A stretch of 64,000 nucleotides of DNA from Flavobacteriales bacterium. GTDB lineage: Bacteria > Bacteroidota > Bacteroidia > Flavobacteriales_F > PHOS-HE28. The stretch lies in the NCBI GenBank assembly GCA_016716605.1, contig JADJWA010000001.1, positions 2,711,001-2,775,000 on the forward strand. The letters run 5' to 3'. A model generated the notes under the pieces. The model searched no databases. It saw only the letters and a list, made by a program, of their open reading frames with translations, and was not told the DNA's origin. This document shows positions 42,792 to 51,629 of the stretch, in pieces. Within the stretch, counting starts at the first letter, position 1. Each line of letters opens with the position of its first letter. The position numbers were made by a program, and so were the translations under genes.

Positions 42792-42837
42792 GGCGCAAAG
42801 GTGCGTTGCGGCGCCGCATCGCATCTTCACCCCACGG

Positions 42838-43323
42838 ATGAACCGATCCTCGAAGCGCATTGTCGTGGGCATCGTGGGCCTGCACGCGTTCATGCTGGCC
42901 TGCTACACCTTCCCGGAGCAGCTTGTGCCCGAGCGCCTGCGCGTCGTCGGCCAGCTCTATGCCAGGCCGCTCTTCCACCAGCAATGGCGGCTCTTCGCAC
43001 CGGATCCGCCGCTGTGTGATTGCCGCATCGAATACAGCGTGGGCGGCTCGTGGTTCAACATCGATCGAGGGCCCGACCATTACCTCCAGCGACGCGCGGC
43101 GCAGTCGATCGCGCGCCACGTGCAGGCTGAAGCGTTCGAAGGCCGAGGATCACTCGCGCCGCAGTTGATGCGCGCCATGAGGACAATGGTGCTCCATGGC
43201 TACGAGTGGCGCGCTGGCTACGCGGTCCCCACGCATCAATTCCGGCTGGTCGAGCATTGCGTCACGGATGTTGAAAGGCCGTGGCTTCGCGAAGAGCGGA
43301 TAACCGAACTCTTGGTTCCATGA
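42838..43323 (+). CDS. DUF5819-like membrane-anchored protein
   Basis: 161 residues from ATG 42838. One N-terminal membrane helix (IVVGIVGLHAFMLACYTF), then a soluble domain with QQWRLFAPDPPLCDCRIEY, a phrase typical of DUF5819-type proteins ('QxWxLFAPxPP'). The function of the family is unknown. Its stop overlaps the start of the HTTM-like gene (ATGA), and in other phyla DUF5819 and HTTM proteins are also neighbours, which supports a functional pair. Assignment to DUF5819 is from motif memory only. Confidence 0.65.
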   Translation: MNRSSKRIVVGIVGLHAFMLACYTFPEQLVPERLRVVGQLYARPLFHQQWRLFAPDPPLCDCRIEYSVGGSWFNIDRGPDHYLQRRAAQSIARHVQAEAFEGRGSLAPQLMRAMRTMVLHGYEWRAGYAVPTHQFRLVEHCVTDVERPWLREERITELLVP

Positions 43324-44120
43324 ACGTGGCCGAGGCGCATGTTCGTAAGTCCCGCTTCGCTATCATGGCATGGGTGCTGCTTTTCGCACTCTTCAGCTGG
43401 ACCGGGTTTGATTCAAGTAACGTACTGGCCATTTCACCGCCATGGCTTCCTCCGGGACCATTGAAGCACATCACGCATGTGCTGCCGCAGCTCCCCGACT
43501 CGTGGCAAGCAACCCTTCTCCTGTTGCTCCCATGGGTGATCGTTGTTCTCTCCGGCGTCGAGCTGTGGCGTTCCACGAAGTGGTGGCGCGTGGCGCTGAT
43601 CTGGTTGCTCTACGTGAATGTGATGAATACGGGCTGGCTCTCCTCCAGCGGCGGCCAGCAGCTCATGGCCAACGTGCTCTTCTGGTGCGCCTTCCTCGCC
43701 GCTCGCGATGAGCGCTTGAAGGCCATCGGCTTCTGGGCGATCAGGCTCCAATTGCTGCTGGCTTACGCGGCCACCGGCCTGCACAAGCTCACCGGAGCGC
43801 ATTGGCTCGATGGCACTGCGCTTGGCATTGCGGCAACCGATCCGGCATACGGTCCTGCTTGGATCGCTTCGTTCCCGACAATTGCAGCAATAGCCACCTA
43901 TGCGGTGCTCTTGTTCCAGCTCACCTTCCCGATCGCGGTCTGGTTCCGCGCCACGCGCCTGCCGTGGATGGCTTTCGGAGTCCTGTTTCACCTTGCCACG
44001 GCCATCTGGATGGACATCCCTGAGATGGGCCTTGCCTTCATCGCATGCTATGCCATCTGGCTCGATGAGGATCAGCTTGCGCGATTACCCGTGCTGCGAA
44101 GGCTGAATGGCCCGGCATGA
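43320..44120 (+). CDS. HTTM-like (vitamin K-dependent carboxylase-related) membrane protein
   Basis: 266 residues from ATG 43320. About seven hydrophobic segments. The region LLAYAATGLHKLTGAHWLDGTALGI is characteristic of HTTM proteins, relatives of the gamma-carboxylase membrane domain, with FHLATAIWMDIPEMGLAFIACYAIWL near the end. HTTM proteins are membrane enzymes or transporters of largely unknown activity. Translation is coupled to the upstream DUF5819-like gene by an ATGA overlap. Confidence 0.75.
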   Translation: MNVAEAHVRKSRFAIMAWVLLFALFSWTGFDSSNVLAISPPWLPPGPLKHITHVLPQLPDSWQATLLLLLPWVIVVLSGVELWRSTKWWRVALIWLLYVNVMNTGWLSSSGGQQLMANVLFWCAFLAARDERLKAIGFWAIRLQLLLAYAATGLHKLTGAHWLDGTALGIAATDPAYGPAWIASFPTIAAIATYAVLLFQLTFPIAVWFRATRLPWMAFGVLFHLATAIWMDIPEMGLAFIACYAIWLDEDQLARLPVLRRLNGPA

Positions 44121-44218
44121 CCCGGTGGTGCGTTCCTGTTGCCGGCGCGCATTCCGCACCGCGAATGGGGATCCGGTAGCGGCTAGCAGCGGTTCGCTTG
44201 TCCACGCGACCAAGGTCC

Positions 44219-45214
44219 TCAAGCTCCGGCAAGGTCCCGCGTCCTTCCTTGCGGTAGCGGCGAATCCATGCGGTACGCATCGATGCCGAAGCGATCGAGG
44301 ATCCCTTGCAATCGGGCGGCCTGCGCCGCATCGATCCGCTGCATCCATTTGGCAGCTTGGGCTGATGGTTCGCTGAGCCGGTCGCGGGCGAAATCCGTCG
44401 CGCTCGATCGGTCGCGCTGCGCGTTTTCGATCCACGGCGCCACGGGCGCGCGCCATGCTGCGGCGATGCGTTCGAGGCTGGAGGCCGGATCAAGAAGGAG
44501 GTCTTCGTAATGCACCACGATCCAATCAAGTCCATGCCTCGGATGCCGCAGGGTGCTCAGGTTGTTCACGCACCACATGGCGAGCGTGCGCTCCAGTCCG
44601 GTTTGCAGGCTGTTGAGGTAAGGTTCGTGCTCCACATAGCGCTCCGTGAAGATCTGATCCGGGATCCGGATCGAGGGAGCGCTGTGCGAGGGGTCAGGAA
44701 AGGCCTTCAGATGCGAGAGCACCGTGGGCACTGGGTGGCGCAGCAGTAGGATCGGCTTCCGCTCAAAGGCGATGGTGGCCGTCATCCATGGCAGCAGCAG
44801 GTTGGCGCGCACGAATTTGGTGAGGATCCGTTCTGCGCGCTGCGCCTGCTCCTTGCTGCAATAGCGCAGCGTCCATTCCGTGGAGCGCTGAGCCGTGAGC
44901 AGCTCACGCATCACGCGCAGGCGCTCCGGGTCTCGGTCGTGCTCTGGTATGAATGGCCGCTTGCCCCAGTGCATGGCCTCAGGCACCGCACCGTGCAGGT
45001 GGTGCAATGGCTCCCAGTTGATGGCAGTGCCCGGCCAGGCGCTGAGCACTTCCATGAGCCAGGTGGTGCCCCCACGCGGATCGCCGGTGATCACCAGCGC
45101 CTCTTCCGCACGTAACGGTTTGCGCCCGAGCAGATCGGCCTTTTCCCGGAAGAGGCGTTTCGAGGCGTCGCGCCCGAGCCGTGCGCGCCATGCCTTCCGC
45201 AGCCACCCGATCAT
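44219..45214 (-). CDS. Sulfotransferase-family protein (first of two)
   Basis: 331 residues. The PAPS-binding P-loop is visible as VITGDPRGGTTWLMEVL (~41-57), and the 3'-phosphate-binding region as ILLLRHPVPTVLSHLKAF (~153-170); IVVHYEDLLLDPASSLERIA is the usual later block. It would move sulfate from PAPS to a carbohydrate or other acceptor. It ends a leftward cluster after glyA with a 3-nt gap, so the two are co-transcribed. The acceptor is unknown; a surface polysaccharide is plausible given the window's envelope genes. Confidence 0.85.
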   Translation of the reverse strand: MIGWLRKAWRARLGRDASKRLFREKADLLGRKPLRAEEALVITGDPRGGTTWLMEVLSAWPGTAINWEPLHHLHGAVPEAMHWGKRPFIPEHDRDPERLRVMRELLTAQRSTEWTLRYCSKEQAQRAERILTKFVRANLLLPWMTATIAFERKPILLLRHPVPTVLSHLKAFPDPSHSAPSIRIPDQIFTERYVEHEPYLNSLQTGLERTLAMWCVNNLSTLRHPRHGLDWIVVHYEDLLLDPASSLERIAAAWRAPVAPWIENAQRDRSSATDFARDRLSEPSAQAAKWMQRIDAAQAARLQGILDRFGIDAYRMDSPLPQGRTRDLAGA

Positions 45215-45217
45215 GCC

Positions 45218-46504
45218 TCAGCTCTCCACGGCCCAGCCGTAGAGCGGCTTCAGGCGCATCATGCCGCCCACATAGAACTTCACGCGGTCCAACTCGCCTG
45301 CGTCACCATTGCTGCGCAGGGTGGTGTCGATCATCTCCACGATCTTCTTGCAGTCGAGCTCGTTCAAGCCGCGCGTGGTGATGGCGGCGGTGCCGATGCG
45401 GATGCCGCTGGTCACGAATGGGCTCTTGTCATCGAAGGGCACCATGTTCTTGTTCACGGTGATGTGGGACAGGCCCAGCAGCCGCTCGGCTTCCTTGCCC
45501 GTGAGGCCCTTGTTGCGCAGGTCGATCAGCATGCAGTGGTTGTCCGTGCCGCCGCTCACGATGTCGTAGCCCTTCTCCGTGAATGCCTGGGCCATGGCGG
45601 CCGCGTTGGCGATCACCTGCTTGCCGTACACGGTGAAATCCGGGAAGAGCGCCTCGCCGAATGCCACGGCCTTGGCCGCGATCACATGCTCCAGAGGACC
45701 GCCCTGCGTGCCCGGGAAAACGGCGCCATCGAGCACGGCACTCATCATGCGCGCCTCGCCCTTCGGCGTGGTGAGTCCCCACGGGTTCTCGAAGTCGCGG
45801 CCCATCATGATCAGGCCGCCGCGCGGGCCGCGCAGGGTCTTGTGCGTCGTGGTGGTCACCACATGGCAATGCGGCAGCGGGTCGTTCAGGAGCTTGGCGG
45901 CGATCAATCCGGCGGGGTGGCTCACATCGGCCAGCAGGATCGCGCCCACTTCATCCGCGATGGCCCTGAAGGCGGCGTAGTCCCAATCGCGGCTGTACGC
46001 GCTCGCCCCGCAGATGATCAGCTTGGGGCGTTCGCGCAGCGCTGTCTCGCGCACGCTGCTCATGTCCACGCGTCCTGTTGCCTTGTCCACGCCATAGAAG
46101 GTGGGCCGGTAGAGCTTGCCGCTGAAGTTCACCGGGCTGCCGTGGGTGAGGTGGCCGCCGTGGCTCAGGTCGAATCCGAGGATGGTATCTCCGGGCTTCA
46201 GGCAGGCGAGCATCACGGCGGCATTGGCCTGCGCACCGCTGTGCGGCTGCACATTGGCCCAAACGGCACCGAAGAGCTGCTTCGCCCGCGCGATCGCGAG
46301 GTTCTCGATCTCATCGACCACTTCGCAGCCGCCGTAATAGCGTTTTCCGGGCAGGCCCTCGGCGTACTTGTTGGTGAGCACGCTGCCCTGGGCCTCGAGC
46401 ACTTGGTCGCTCACGTAGTTCTCGCTGGCGATCAGCTCAAGTCCTACGGTCTGGCGCCACTTCTCCTTGTCGATCAGGTCGAATATGATTTGGTCGCGTT
46501 CCAT
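45218..46504 (-). CDS. glyA: Serine hydroxymethyltransferase
   Basis: 428 residues, the usual size. YAEGLPGKRYYGGCEVVDEIE near the N-terminus, LANVQPHSGAQAN-like VWANVQPHSGAQANAAV, HGGHLTHG, and the PLP-lysine block VVTTTTHKTLRGPRGG (Lys ~222), then FPGTQGGPLEHVIAAKAVAF. It converts serine and THF to glycine and methylene-THF. It sits between two sulfotransferase genes with gaps of 3 and 18 nt, an unusual neighbourhood. Confidence 0.97.
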   Translation of the reverse strand: MERDQIIFDLIDKEKWRQTVGLELIASENYVSDQVLEAQGSVLTNKYAEGLPGKRYYGGCEVVDEIENLAIARAKQLFGAVWANVQPHSGAQANAAVMLACLKPGDTILGFDLSHGGHLTHGSPVNFSGKLYRPTFYGVDKATGRVDMSSVRETALRERPKLIICGASAYSRDWDYAAFRAIADEVGAILLADVSHPAGLIAAKLLNDPLPHCHVVTTTTHKTLRGPRGGLIMMGRDFENPWGLTTPKGEARMMSAVLDGAVFPGTQGGPLEHVIAAKAVAFGEALFPDFTVYGKQVIANAAAMAQAFTEKGYDIVSGGTDNHCMLIDLRNKGLTGKEAERLLGLSHITVNKNMVPFDDKSPFVTSGIRIGTAAITTRGLNELDCKKIVEMIDTTLRSNGDAGELDRVKFYVGGMMRLKPLYGWAVES

Positions 46505-46522
46505 GGGTGCTGTGTGTTGCGT

Positions 46523-47332
46523 TCAGGTGGCGTCGAAGGCGCGCAGGTAGTCGGGGAAGATCTGGTAGAAGAAGCGCTCGCGATGGCGCACTTCGTTGGC
46601 CATTTCGGGCGTGAAGTAATGCGCTTGCGAGCGTCTGGTGGGGTTCACGCGCTCCTTTTCGTCCATGAAGCGCAGGCTGGCCCGGGTATAGCCGTGGCCC
46701 AGGAGATAGCGGCGCAGCCCGTGATTGAGGCGTTCGGTGCGCAGGAATGTGATCCGAGGGAAGTGCTGGCGCCACTCGCGGCGCAGATCCATGCCATCGT
46801 GCAGGGCAAGCGCGGTGCGCAAGGGGTCGTGCGCGAACATGCGGATGAACTGCAGGGTGGTGGGCCCTATGCGCGTTCGCATGCCGCTCGGAGCAGCGGC
46901 CGCATAGCCCAGGCCCATGTGCAGGTCGAAGTATTCCGCGAAGCTCAGGTCTGGGAAACCCGGGAAGGCGTGGCGCAAGCGGCGCTCATCAACGCGCGGG
47001 CTCTTGGCCCAGGCCCTGAACTCGTACAAGGAGACGATCCGCGCCATCGGCTCCCGCACCACGGCCACGATGGCCTTGTTTCGATGCGCTTCGGGGATCT
47101 GGCAGTACGCGCCATGGGCCACTTCCTTCGCCTGCGCCGCCTGTTCGGCATTGAAGAGGTTGGGCTTCATTAGCAAGTCCTTCAGCATGCGTGGCGGCGC
47201 TCCCAGCCGCCAGCCGATCCGTTGGCGCAGCGAAGGGGGATGATGGAAGTGAGCCTGCTTCACCACCTGCCGCGCGAAGCTGCTCCCGGTCTTGGGTAAG
47301 TTCAGCATCACGAAGCGCTCGGTGATGATCAT
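46523..47332 (-). CDS. Sulfotransferase-family protein (second of two)
   Basis: 269 residues. The P-loop appears at the very N-terminus (VMLNLPKTGSSFARQVV, residues ~8-24) and the 3'-phosphate block as IVAVVREPMARIVSLYEF (~88-105). It belongs to the carbohydrate sulfotransferase (Sulfotransfer_2-like) group and is not close to the gene at 44219. An in-frame ATG 8 codons in is an alternative start. It precedes glyA by 18 nt and may share its transcript. Confidence 0.82.
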   Translation of the reverse strand: MIITERFVMLNLPKTGSSFARQVVKQAHFHHPPSLRQRIGWRLGAPPRMLKDLLMKPNLFNAEQAAQAKEVAHGAYCQIPEAHRNKAIVAVVREPMARIVSLYEFRAWAKSPRVDERRLRHAFPGFPDLSFAEYFDLHMGLGYAAAAPSGMRTRIGPTTLQFIRMFAHDPLRTALALHDGMDLRREWRQHFPRITFLRTERLNHGLRRYLLGHGYTRASLRFMDEKERVNPTRRSQAHYFTPEMANEVRHRERFFYQIFPDYLRAFDAT

Positions 47333-47381
47333 GCGCCGCTGCGGCTATCGCTTCGCATCTGCGCGCGGAGCGATCTGCCCA

Positions 47382-49484
47382 TCAATGCTGCACCACGAAG
47401 CCGATCGATCGTCGCCCGTTGCCATCGCTCACCGTCAATTGATAGGCGCCCGCCTGCAGTTGACCGGTCTGGATCGCGGCGCTGCTGCCGTTGGTCGCGA
47501 TGGTCTCATCGACCACCCGGCCTGAAGCATCGGTGACCGTGAGGCGGAAGGATCCGCCCGGAAGACCCAGCACGCGGAGCTCTTGATCAGCCGGCACCGG
47601 TCCGAGGGTGACTGCGCCCAATGCATGCTCGCCGATGCCCACGTACGTGTTCACCAGCACGCAGGAGGTGTCGTTGGCGGTCACGAGATCGCTCGGCAAT
47701 GTGGTCCATGCGCAGAGGGCACCGGTCTCGTCGGCCGTGGGCGAGTAAGAGGTGCTGAAGGTGAAGAGTTGTTGCGCGCCGGGGTTGATGGCTGGGCCAC
47801 TGTACGCCTGCGTGATCACATTCCCGTTGCCGAAGCGGTAGTGCACATCGAGGGCGGTTACCACCTGGTTGCCGTAATTGCGGATCCACGGGCGTATGGC
47901 GATGGGTGAGCCGATGGCCTGCCCGTCGGCGAGATTGAAGAAGCCGTTGCAGCCGGCATCGAAGACCGGCACCTGCGCCAATCGGAGCCCGATGAAGAAG
48001 TCCTGGATGGTGCGGTCGCGGTATTCCGCCCACACGCCATCGATCACCTCGTAGCTGTTGAGCGAGAAGGGCGGAGTGATGTCAACGGCGATGTTGATGT
48101 CGGCGCCGAGCATGTACCATTGGACATATACACCGCCGCTGGTGATGGTGATCGGAGCGGAGAGCGGGATCACCTGATCGCCGGCTACGGCCTGCGCCGC
48201 AGGGATGTTCACGGAATCGAGCAAGGTGCCCGGCAGGCCTCCGGCGCCGTCGTCGTCATACACCTTCATGGTGTATCCGGCCAGCCCGATGTTGCTCACG
48301 ATGCGCACCGTGGTGTGCGTGGCATAGGCCGGGTAGTAGGGCGGCTTGATGTACATGCCCACGCCGCCATTGCCGCCGTTCCAGCTCAGGCCCACACCGT
48401 TGTCAGTGGTGCCGTGGTAGCGCAGGTCGTGTGTGGCCGTCGTGGTATCCACCACCACGATCTCCTGGGTCTGGGCGTTGTTCAAGGTCACCAATTCGCC
48501 GGTTAGCCCGCTCACCGTGGTGTTGAAGCGGTAGGTTCCAGCCGGGTTGGGGGTCCACGCAGGTGCGAAGTTCACGGTGGTGTCGAGGCCCGGGATGATG
48601 TTGCCGATCGCCTGGGCAGCGGTGATCACCGAGGCACCGCCCGCATTCAGCAGCGTTCCGGAGAAGTTGAAGGGGCCGGTATCGGTGTTGCCCACGTTGA
48701 GGGCGTTGGCCACCATGGAATAGCTCGATCCATTGCGCGAGCGGAAAATGCCGTTGGATCCCGGCTGGCCGTTCCAGCCCACGGTGGCATCGAGGATCTG
48801 CAAGGTGCTCATTGGGGGCATGTAATAGCGGATGGCGATGCCGGTGACCGGGTACACATTGCTGCTGTGCTGCAGGCCGATGCTGCCGGCCACGCTCTCA
48901 ATGCCGAGCTTCAGGTCGTTGTTCTGCGTGAGGCCCGTTTGCGTGAGGTATTGCACCGTGATGCTGCTGTCGAGCTTGTTCAGGATGATCTGGAAGGTGT
49001 TGCTCCCGGTGTAGGTGGGCGCAGTGGGCGACCAGAACGGCACATCGATCCAGGAGATGATGGTGGTGTCCCCGGTGTCCAGCACGTAGCAACGGCCGGG
49101 ATTGCCGGTGCCCAGGAAGTTGAGGTCGCTGGCCATGCCCGCCACGTAATCGTTCACCCCGCCGCTGGTGGGGATCATGGGGAAGGGCGACGCGATGTTG
49201 CCGCCGTTGAAAGCGATGTAGCCGTTGCTGCCGATCCAGATGTTCTTGCGGGCGTACCAGTAGAAGGGCATGTCGGTGGCCATCACGAATGGGCCCACCA
49301 CGTTGTCGTCGCCAAGGCCCATGATCATCTGCCCGGTGGTGGTGATGTCGATCCAGCTGAAGACCGGGCCGTCGGGCTCATTGCTGTCCTTCCAGATGTA
49401 GCCGTAGGCATCGGGGCCGCCTTGCGCTGCGAAGAGCGGAGCGCACAGGAGAGCCGAGAAGAGGAGCGTGGAAAGATGCTTCAT
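47382..49484 (-). CDS. T9SS type A sorting-domain secreted protein
   Basis: 700 residues from ATG 49484. Signal peptide at 1-20 (LLFSALLCAPLFAAQ). A repeated 'choice-of-anchor' layout: a first domain to ~250 (SWIDITTTGQMIMGLGDDN, IGSNGYIAFNGG, DDVNFLGTGN-like region) and Ig-like strands to ~620. The C-terminal ~75 residues (RLTVTDASGRVVDETIATNG, LQAGAYQLTVSDGNGRR) are the type A sorting signal. Exported by the T9SS. A TACCTTGG element lies ~27 nt upstream. Confidence 0.88.
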   Translation of the reverse strand: MKHLSTLLFSALLCAPLFAAQGGPDAYGYIWKDSNEPDGPVFSWIDITTTGQMIMGLGDDNVVGPFVMATDMPFYWYARKNIWIGSNGYIAFNGGNIASPFPMIPTSGGVNDYVAGMASDLNFLGTGNPGRCYVLDTGDTTIISWIDVPFWSPTAPTYTGSNTFQIILNKLDSSITVQYLTQTGLTQNNDLKLGIESVAGSIGLQHSSNVYPVTGIAIRYYMPPMSTLQILDATVGWNGQPGSNGIFRSRNGSSYSMVANALNVGNTDTGPFNFSGTLLNAGGASVITAAQAIGNIIPGLDTTVNFAPAWTPNPAGTYRFNTTVSGLTGELVTLNNAQTQEIVVVDTTTATHDLRYHGTTDNGVGLSWNGGNGGVGMYIKPPYYPAYATHTTVRIVSNIGLAGYTMKVYDDDGAGGLPGTLLDSVNIPAAQAVAGDQVIPLSAPITITSGGVYVQWYMLGADINIAVDITPPFSLNSYEVIDGVWAEYRDRTIQDFFIGLRLAQVPVFDAGCNGFFNLADGQAIGSPIAIRPWIRNYGNQVVTALDVHYRFGNGNVITQAYSGPAINPGAQQLFTFSTSYSPTADETGALCAWTTLPSDLVTANDTSCVLVNTYVGIGEHALGAVTLGPVPADQELRVLGLPGGSFRLTVTDASGRVVDETIATNGSSAAIQTGQLQAGAYQLTVSDGNGRRSIGFVVQH

Positions 49485-49510
49485 GTCAGAGGGGTTTGGT
49501 GATGGCTCCG

Positions 49511-49518
49511 CCAAGGTA
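49511..49518 (-). promoter_or_regulatory. Predicted -7 element (TACCTTGG on - strand)
   Basis: CCAAGGTA on the + strand, 26 nt upstream of the T9SS gene start at 49484. Confidence 0.35.
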
Positions 49519-49544
49519 GTCGGACTAACCATACGCCCCACCGG

Positions 49545-49730
49545 TCAATTTGCCAGCGCGCTGCCGCCCCAGAACCAGCAGCGCTCAGGTCGGTCGAGCG
49601 GGGAGGGCAGGGGCACGCGCATCACCCAGCGCGCTTCGAACCGATCGCCGTCGCTGGATTCGAGCCGCCTCATCGCCTCCAGCAAACCGAGCATCAGGCT
49701 GAGCAGCAGTGTGCGCAGCAAGGCCTTCAT
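49545..49730 (-). CDS. Small hypothetical protein downstream of mazG
   Basis: 61 residues from ATG 49730. The start overlaps the mazG stop as ATGA, which supports it as a real gene. The N-terminal half is a possible short membrane or signal helix (ALLRTLLLSLMLGLLEAM), and the rest is polar with an aromatic PERCWFWGG near the end. No family recognised. Confidence 0.55.
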   Translation of the reverse strand: MKALLRTLLLSLMLGLLEAMRRLESSDGDRFEARWVMRVPLPSPLDRPERCWFWGGSALAN

Positions 49731-50551
49731 GCGCTCAGGTTCTTCGCTTTCTCCCAATAGGCATCCATCTCCGCGAGGCTCATCTCGCCCATCTGCTTGC
49801 CGTCCTTGCGGCTTTCACGCTCCAGGTATTGGAAGCGCTTGATGAACTTGCGGTTGGTGCGCTCCAGCGCCTCATCGGGGTCAACGCCGAGGAAGCGCGC
49901 GTAGTTCACCACGCTGAAGAGCACGTCGCCGATCTCGTCCGCTTGTCTGGCGCTGCCTGCATCCACTTCGGCCTTCAGCTCGCGCAGCTCTTCGTGAACC
50001 TTCTCCCACACCTGCTCCTTGCGTTCCCAATCGAAGCCCACGCCGCGCGCCTTGTCCTGTATGCGAATGGCCTTCACCAAGCTGGGCAAGCCTTTGGGCA
50101 CGCCTTCGAGCACGCTGGGTTGTGCGTCCAATTGGCCACCGGGAGGGTGGGCGGTGCCGGAGGATGTGTTGGCGTGGGCCTTCTCTTGCAGCTTGATGCG
50201 CTCCCAATTCGCCTTCACCTCCTCCTCGTCCTTCACCTTCACATCGCCGTAGATGTGCGGATGCCGGCGAATGAGTTTCTCGCAGATTCCGTTGAGCACG
50301 TCGGTGATGTCGAAGGCTTCCTTCTCCTTACCGATGCGCGCATAGAAGGCGATGTGCAGGATCAGGTCGCCCAGTTCCTTCTTCACGCCGTCGAGGTCGC
50401 CTTCGAGGATGGCATCGCCCAGCTCGTAGGTCTCTTCGATAGTGAGCGGGCGCAGCGTCTCCAGCGTCTGCTTCTTGTCCCATGGGCATTGCTCGCGCAA
50501 TTCGTCCATGATCTTCAACAGGCGGAGAAAGGCTTCGGCACGTGGGTCCAT
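49727..50551 (-). CDS. mazG: Nucleoside triphosphate pyrophosphohydrolase
   Basis: 274 residues from ATG 50551. Two MazG domains: the first at ~1-110 (LREQCPWDKKQTLETLRPLTIEETYELGDAI, with the EEXXE-type metal motif; VKKELGDLILHIAFYARI), the second at ~165-250 (RGVGFDWERKEQVWEKVHEELRELKAEV, ADEIGDVLFSVVNYARFLGVDPDEALERTNRKF). It hydrolyses NTPs to NMPs and PPi and lowers damaged or alarmone-related nucleotides. A GACCTTCG element abuts the start. It is followed by an overlapping small gene. Confidence 0.95.
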   Translation of the reverse strand: MDPRAEAFLRLLKIMDELREQCPWDKKQTLETLRPLTIEETYELGDAILEGDLDGVKKELGDLILHIAFYARIGKEKEAFDITDVLNGICEKLIRRHPHIYGDVKVKDEEEVKANWERIKLQEKAHANTSSGTAHPPGGQLDAQPSVLEGVPKGLPSLVKAIRIQDKARGVGFDWERKEQVWEKVHEELRELKAEVDAGSARQADEIGDVLFSVVNYARFLGVDPDEALERTNRKFIKRFQYLERESRKDGKQMGEMSLAEMDAYWEKAKNLSA

Positions 50552-50577
50552 GGGGCGAAGGTCGCTCGGCCGATGCT

Positions 50578-51099
50578 TCACATCCCTTTATCCTTGTTGA
50601 AGGCCGCCGTGCCGCCGCGCGGAATCGAGAGGCTCTGGAAGCCTTCGCCCTTGAAGAGCTTGCCCAGCAGCACGATCTGCCCCACGTGGTAGGGTACATG
50701 GGCCAGCTGACGCGTGATGGCTTGCGCCACGGTATGCGGTTCTGTTCTGATGTGCACGATGCCATCCAGTTGGTCGGCGGTGAGCGGATCGATGGCGGCG
50801 AAGAGCTGGTCCCAGCCCTGGTTCCAAAGGCGCAGCAATTCCTCGCGCGTGGCGATGCCGGGCTCGAACTCTCCCTCGCGGTTGCGCCATGGCTTCTCGC
50901 CGTCGGAGGTGAGGAAATCGGTCCATCGGCTCATCATGTTGCCGTGCAGGTGCTGAACGATCACGGCGATGGAATTGCTGCCGGGCGCCGGCTCGCGGAA
51001 GAGGTCAGCGTCAGGCAATTGGTTGAAGGTCCTCTCGCCCAAGGTGCGATAGTAGGCGAACTCCATGCGGGCGCTGTCGAGGAAGCGGAGGACGGGCAT
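50578..51099 (-). CDS. DinB-like (DUF1572) metalloenzyme-family protein
   Basis: 173 residues, four-helix-bundle pattern. Histidines in VIVQHLHGNMMSRWTDFL (~49-66) and AHVPYHVGQIVLLGKLF (~134-150) fit the DinB metal site. Closely related to the DUF1572 group often annotated as DinB family. Members are thiol-transfer or unknown-function metalloenzymes. It lies 26 nt upstream of mazG on the same strand, though mazG may have its own promoter. Confidence 0.85.
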   Translation of the reverse strand: MPVLRFLDSARMEFAYYRTLGERTFNQLPDADLFREPAPGSNSIAVIVQHLHGNMMSRWTDFLTSDGEKPWRNREGEFEPGIATREELLRLWNQGWDQLFAAIDPLTADQLDGIVHIRTEPHTVAQAITRQLAHVPYHVGQIVLLGKLFKGEGFQSLSIPRGGTAAFNKDKGM

Positions 51100-51120
51100 G
51101 CCGCGAAGATCGGCACCGGT

Positions 51121-51128
51121 TACCTTGC
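51121..51128 (+). promoter_or_regulatory. Predicted -7 element (TACCTTGC)
   Basis: 4 nt before the ATG at 51133; predicted leaderless transcript. Confidence 0.5.
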
Positions 51129-51132
51129 CGAC

Positions 51133-51615
51133 ATGCGGTACCTCTTGCTGGTCCTTTCCGGGATGATCACGGCCTTCACGATCGCCCAGCCCGATGTGCT
51201 GGTCTATGGCCTTGTGAAGGACATCAGGACCGGTGAACGGCCCACCGGCATCTCCGTTGAGGCCATCGACCTCAAGTGGGGCCGCTGGAAGTTGGCCGCA
51301 ACAAGTGATAGTTCCAAGTATGAGTTGGACCTCGGCCGCAACGGCGAGTGGCTCGTGACCTTTTCAGTGCCCGGCTACGTGAGCAAGCGGATCAAGCTCA
51401 TGCTGTTCGGACCAACCCCTGAGGAATGGGTCGGTGGCTTCGGGATGAACGTGGACATGACCATGATCCAGCCTCAGGAAGGCGTGGACTATTCCCTTCT
51501 TGAAGAGCCCTTCGGCATATGCCGGTACAACAGCGAGACGGGCATGTTCGAGTGGGACCTGGCCTACACGGAGAAAATGCGTGAGCGGCAGGCCGCCATG
51601 CTGGAAGCGCGATAA
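51133..51615 (+). CDS. Secreted hypothetical protein with carboxypeptidase-regulatory-like fold
   Basis: 160 residues from ATG 51133. Signal peptide at 1-18 (LLLVLSGMITAFTIAQ). The rest has a single Ig-like carboxypeptidase-regulatory pattern (VYGLVKDIRTGERPTGISVEAIDL, YELDLGRNGEWLVTFSVPGYVSKRIKL) as in Bacteroidota periplasmic proteins, then an acidic C-terminus. No enzyme domain is attached. A TACCTTGC element lies 4 nt before the ATG. Function unknown. Confidence 0.7.
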   Translation: MRYLLLVLSGMITAFTIAQPDVLVYGLVKDIRTGERPTGISVEAIDLKWGRWKLAATSDSSKYELDLGRNGEWLVTFSVPGYVSKRIKLMLFGPTPEEWVGGFGMNVDMTMIQPQEGVDYSLLEEPFGICRYNSETGMFEWDLAYTEKMRERQAAMLEAR

Positions 51616-51629
51616 GTCCGCTGACCAAG

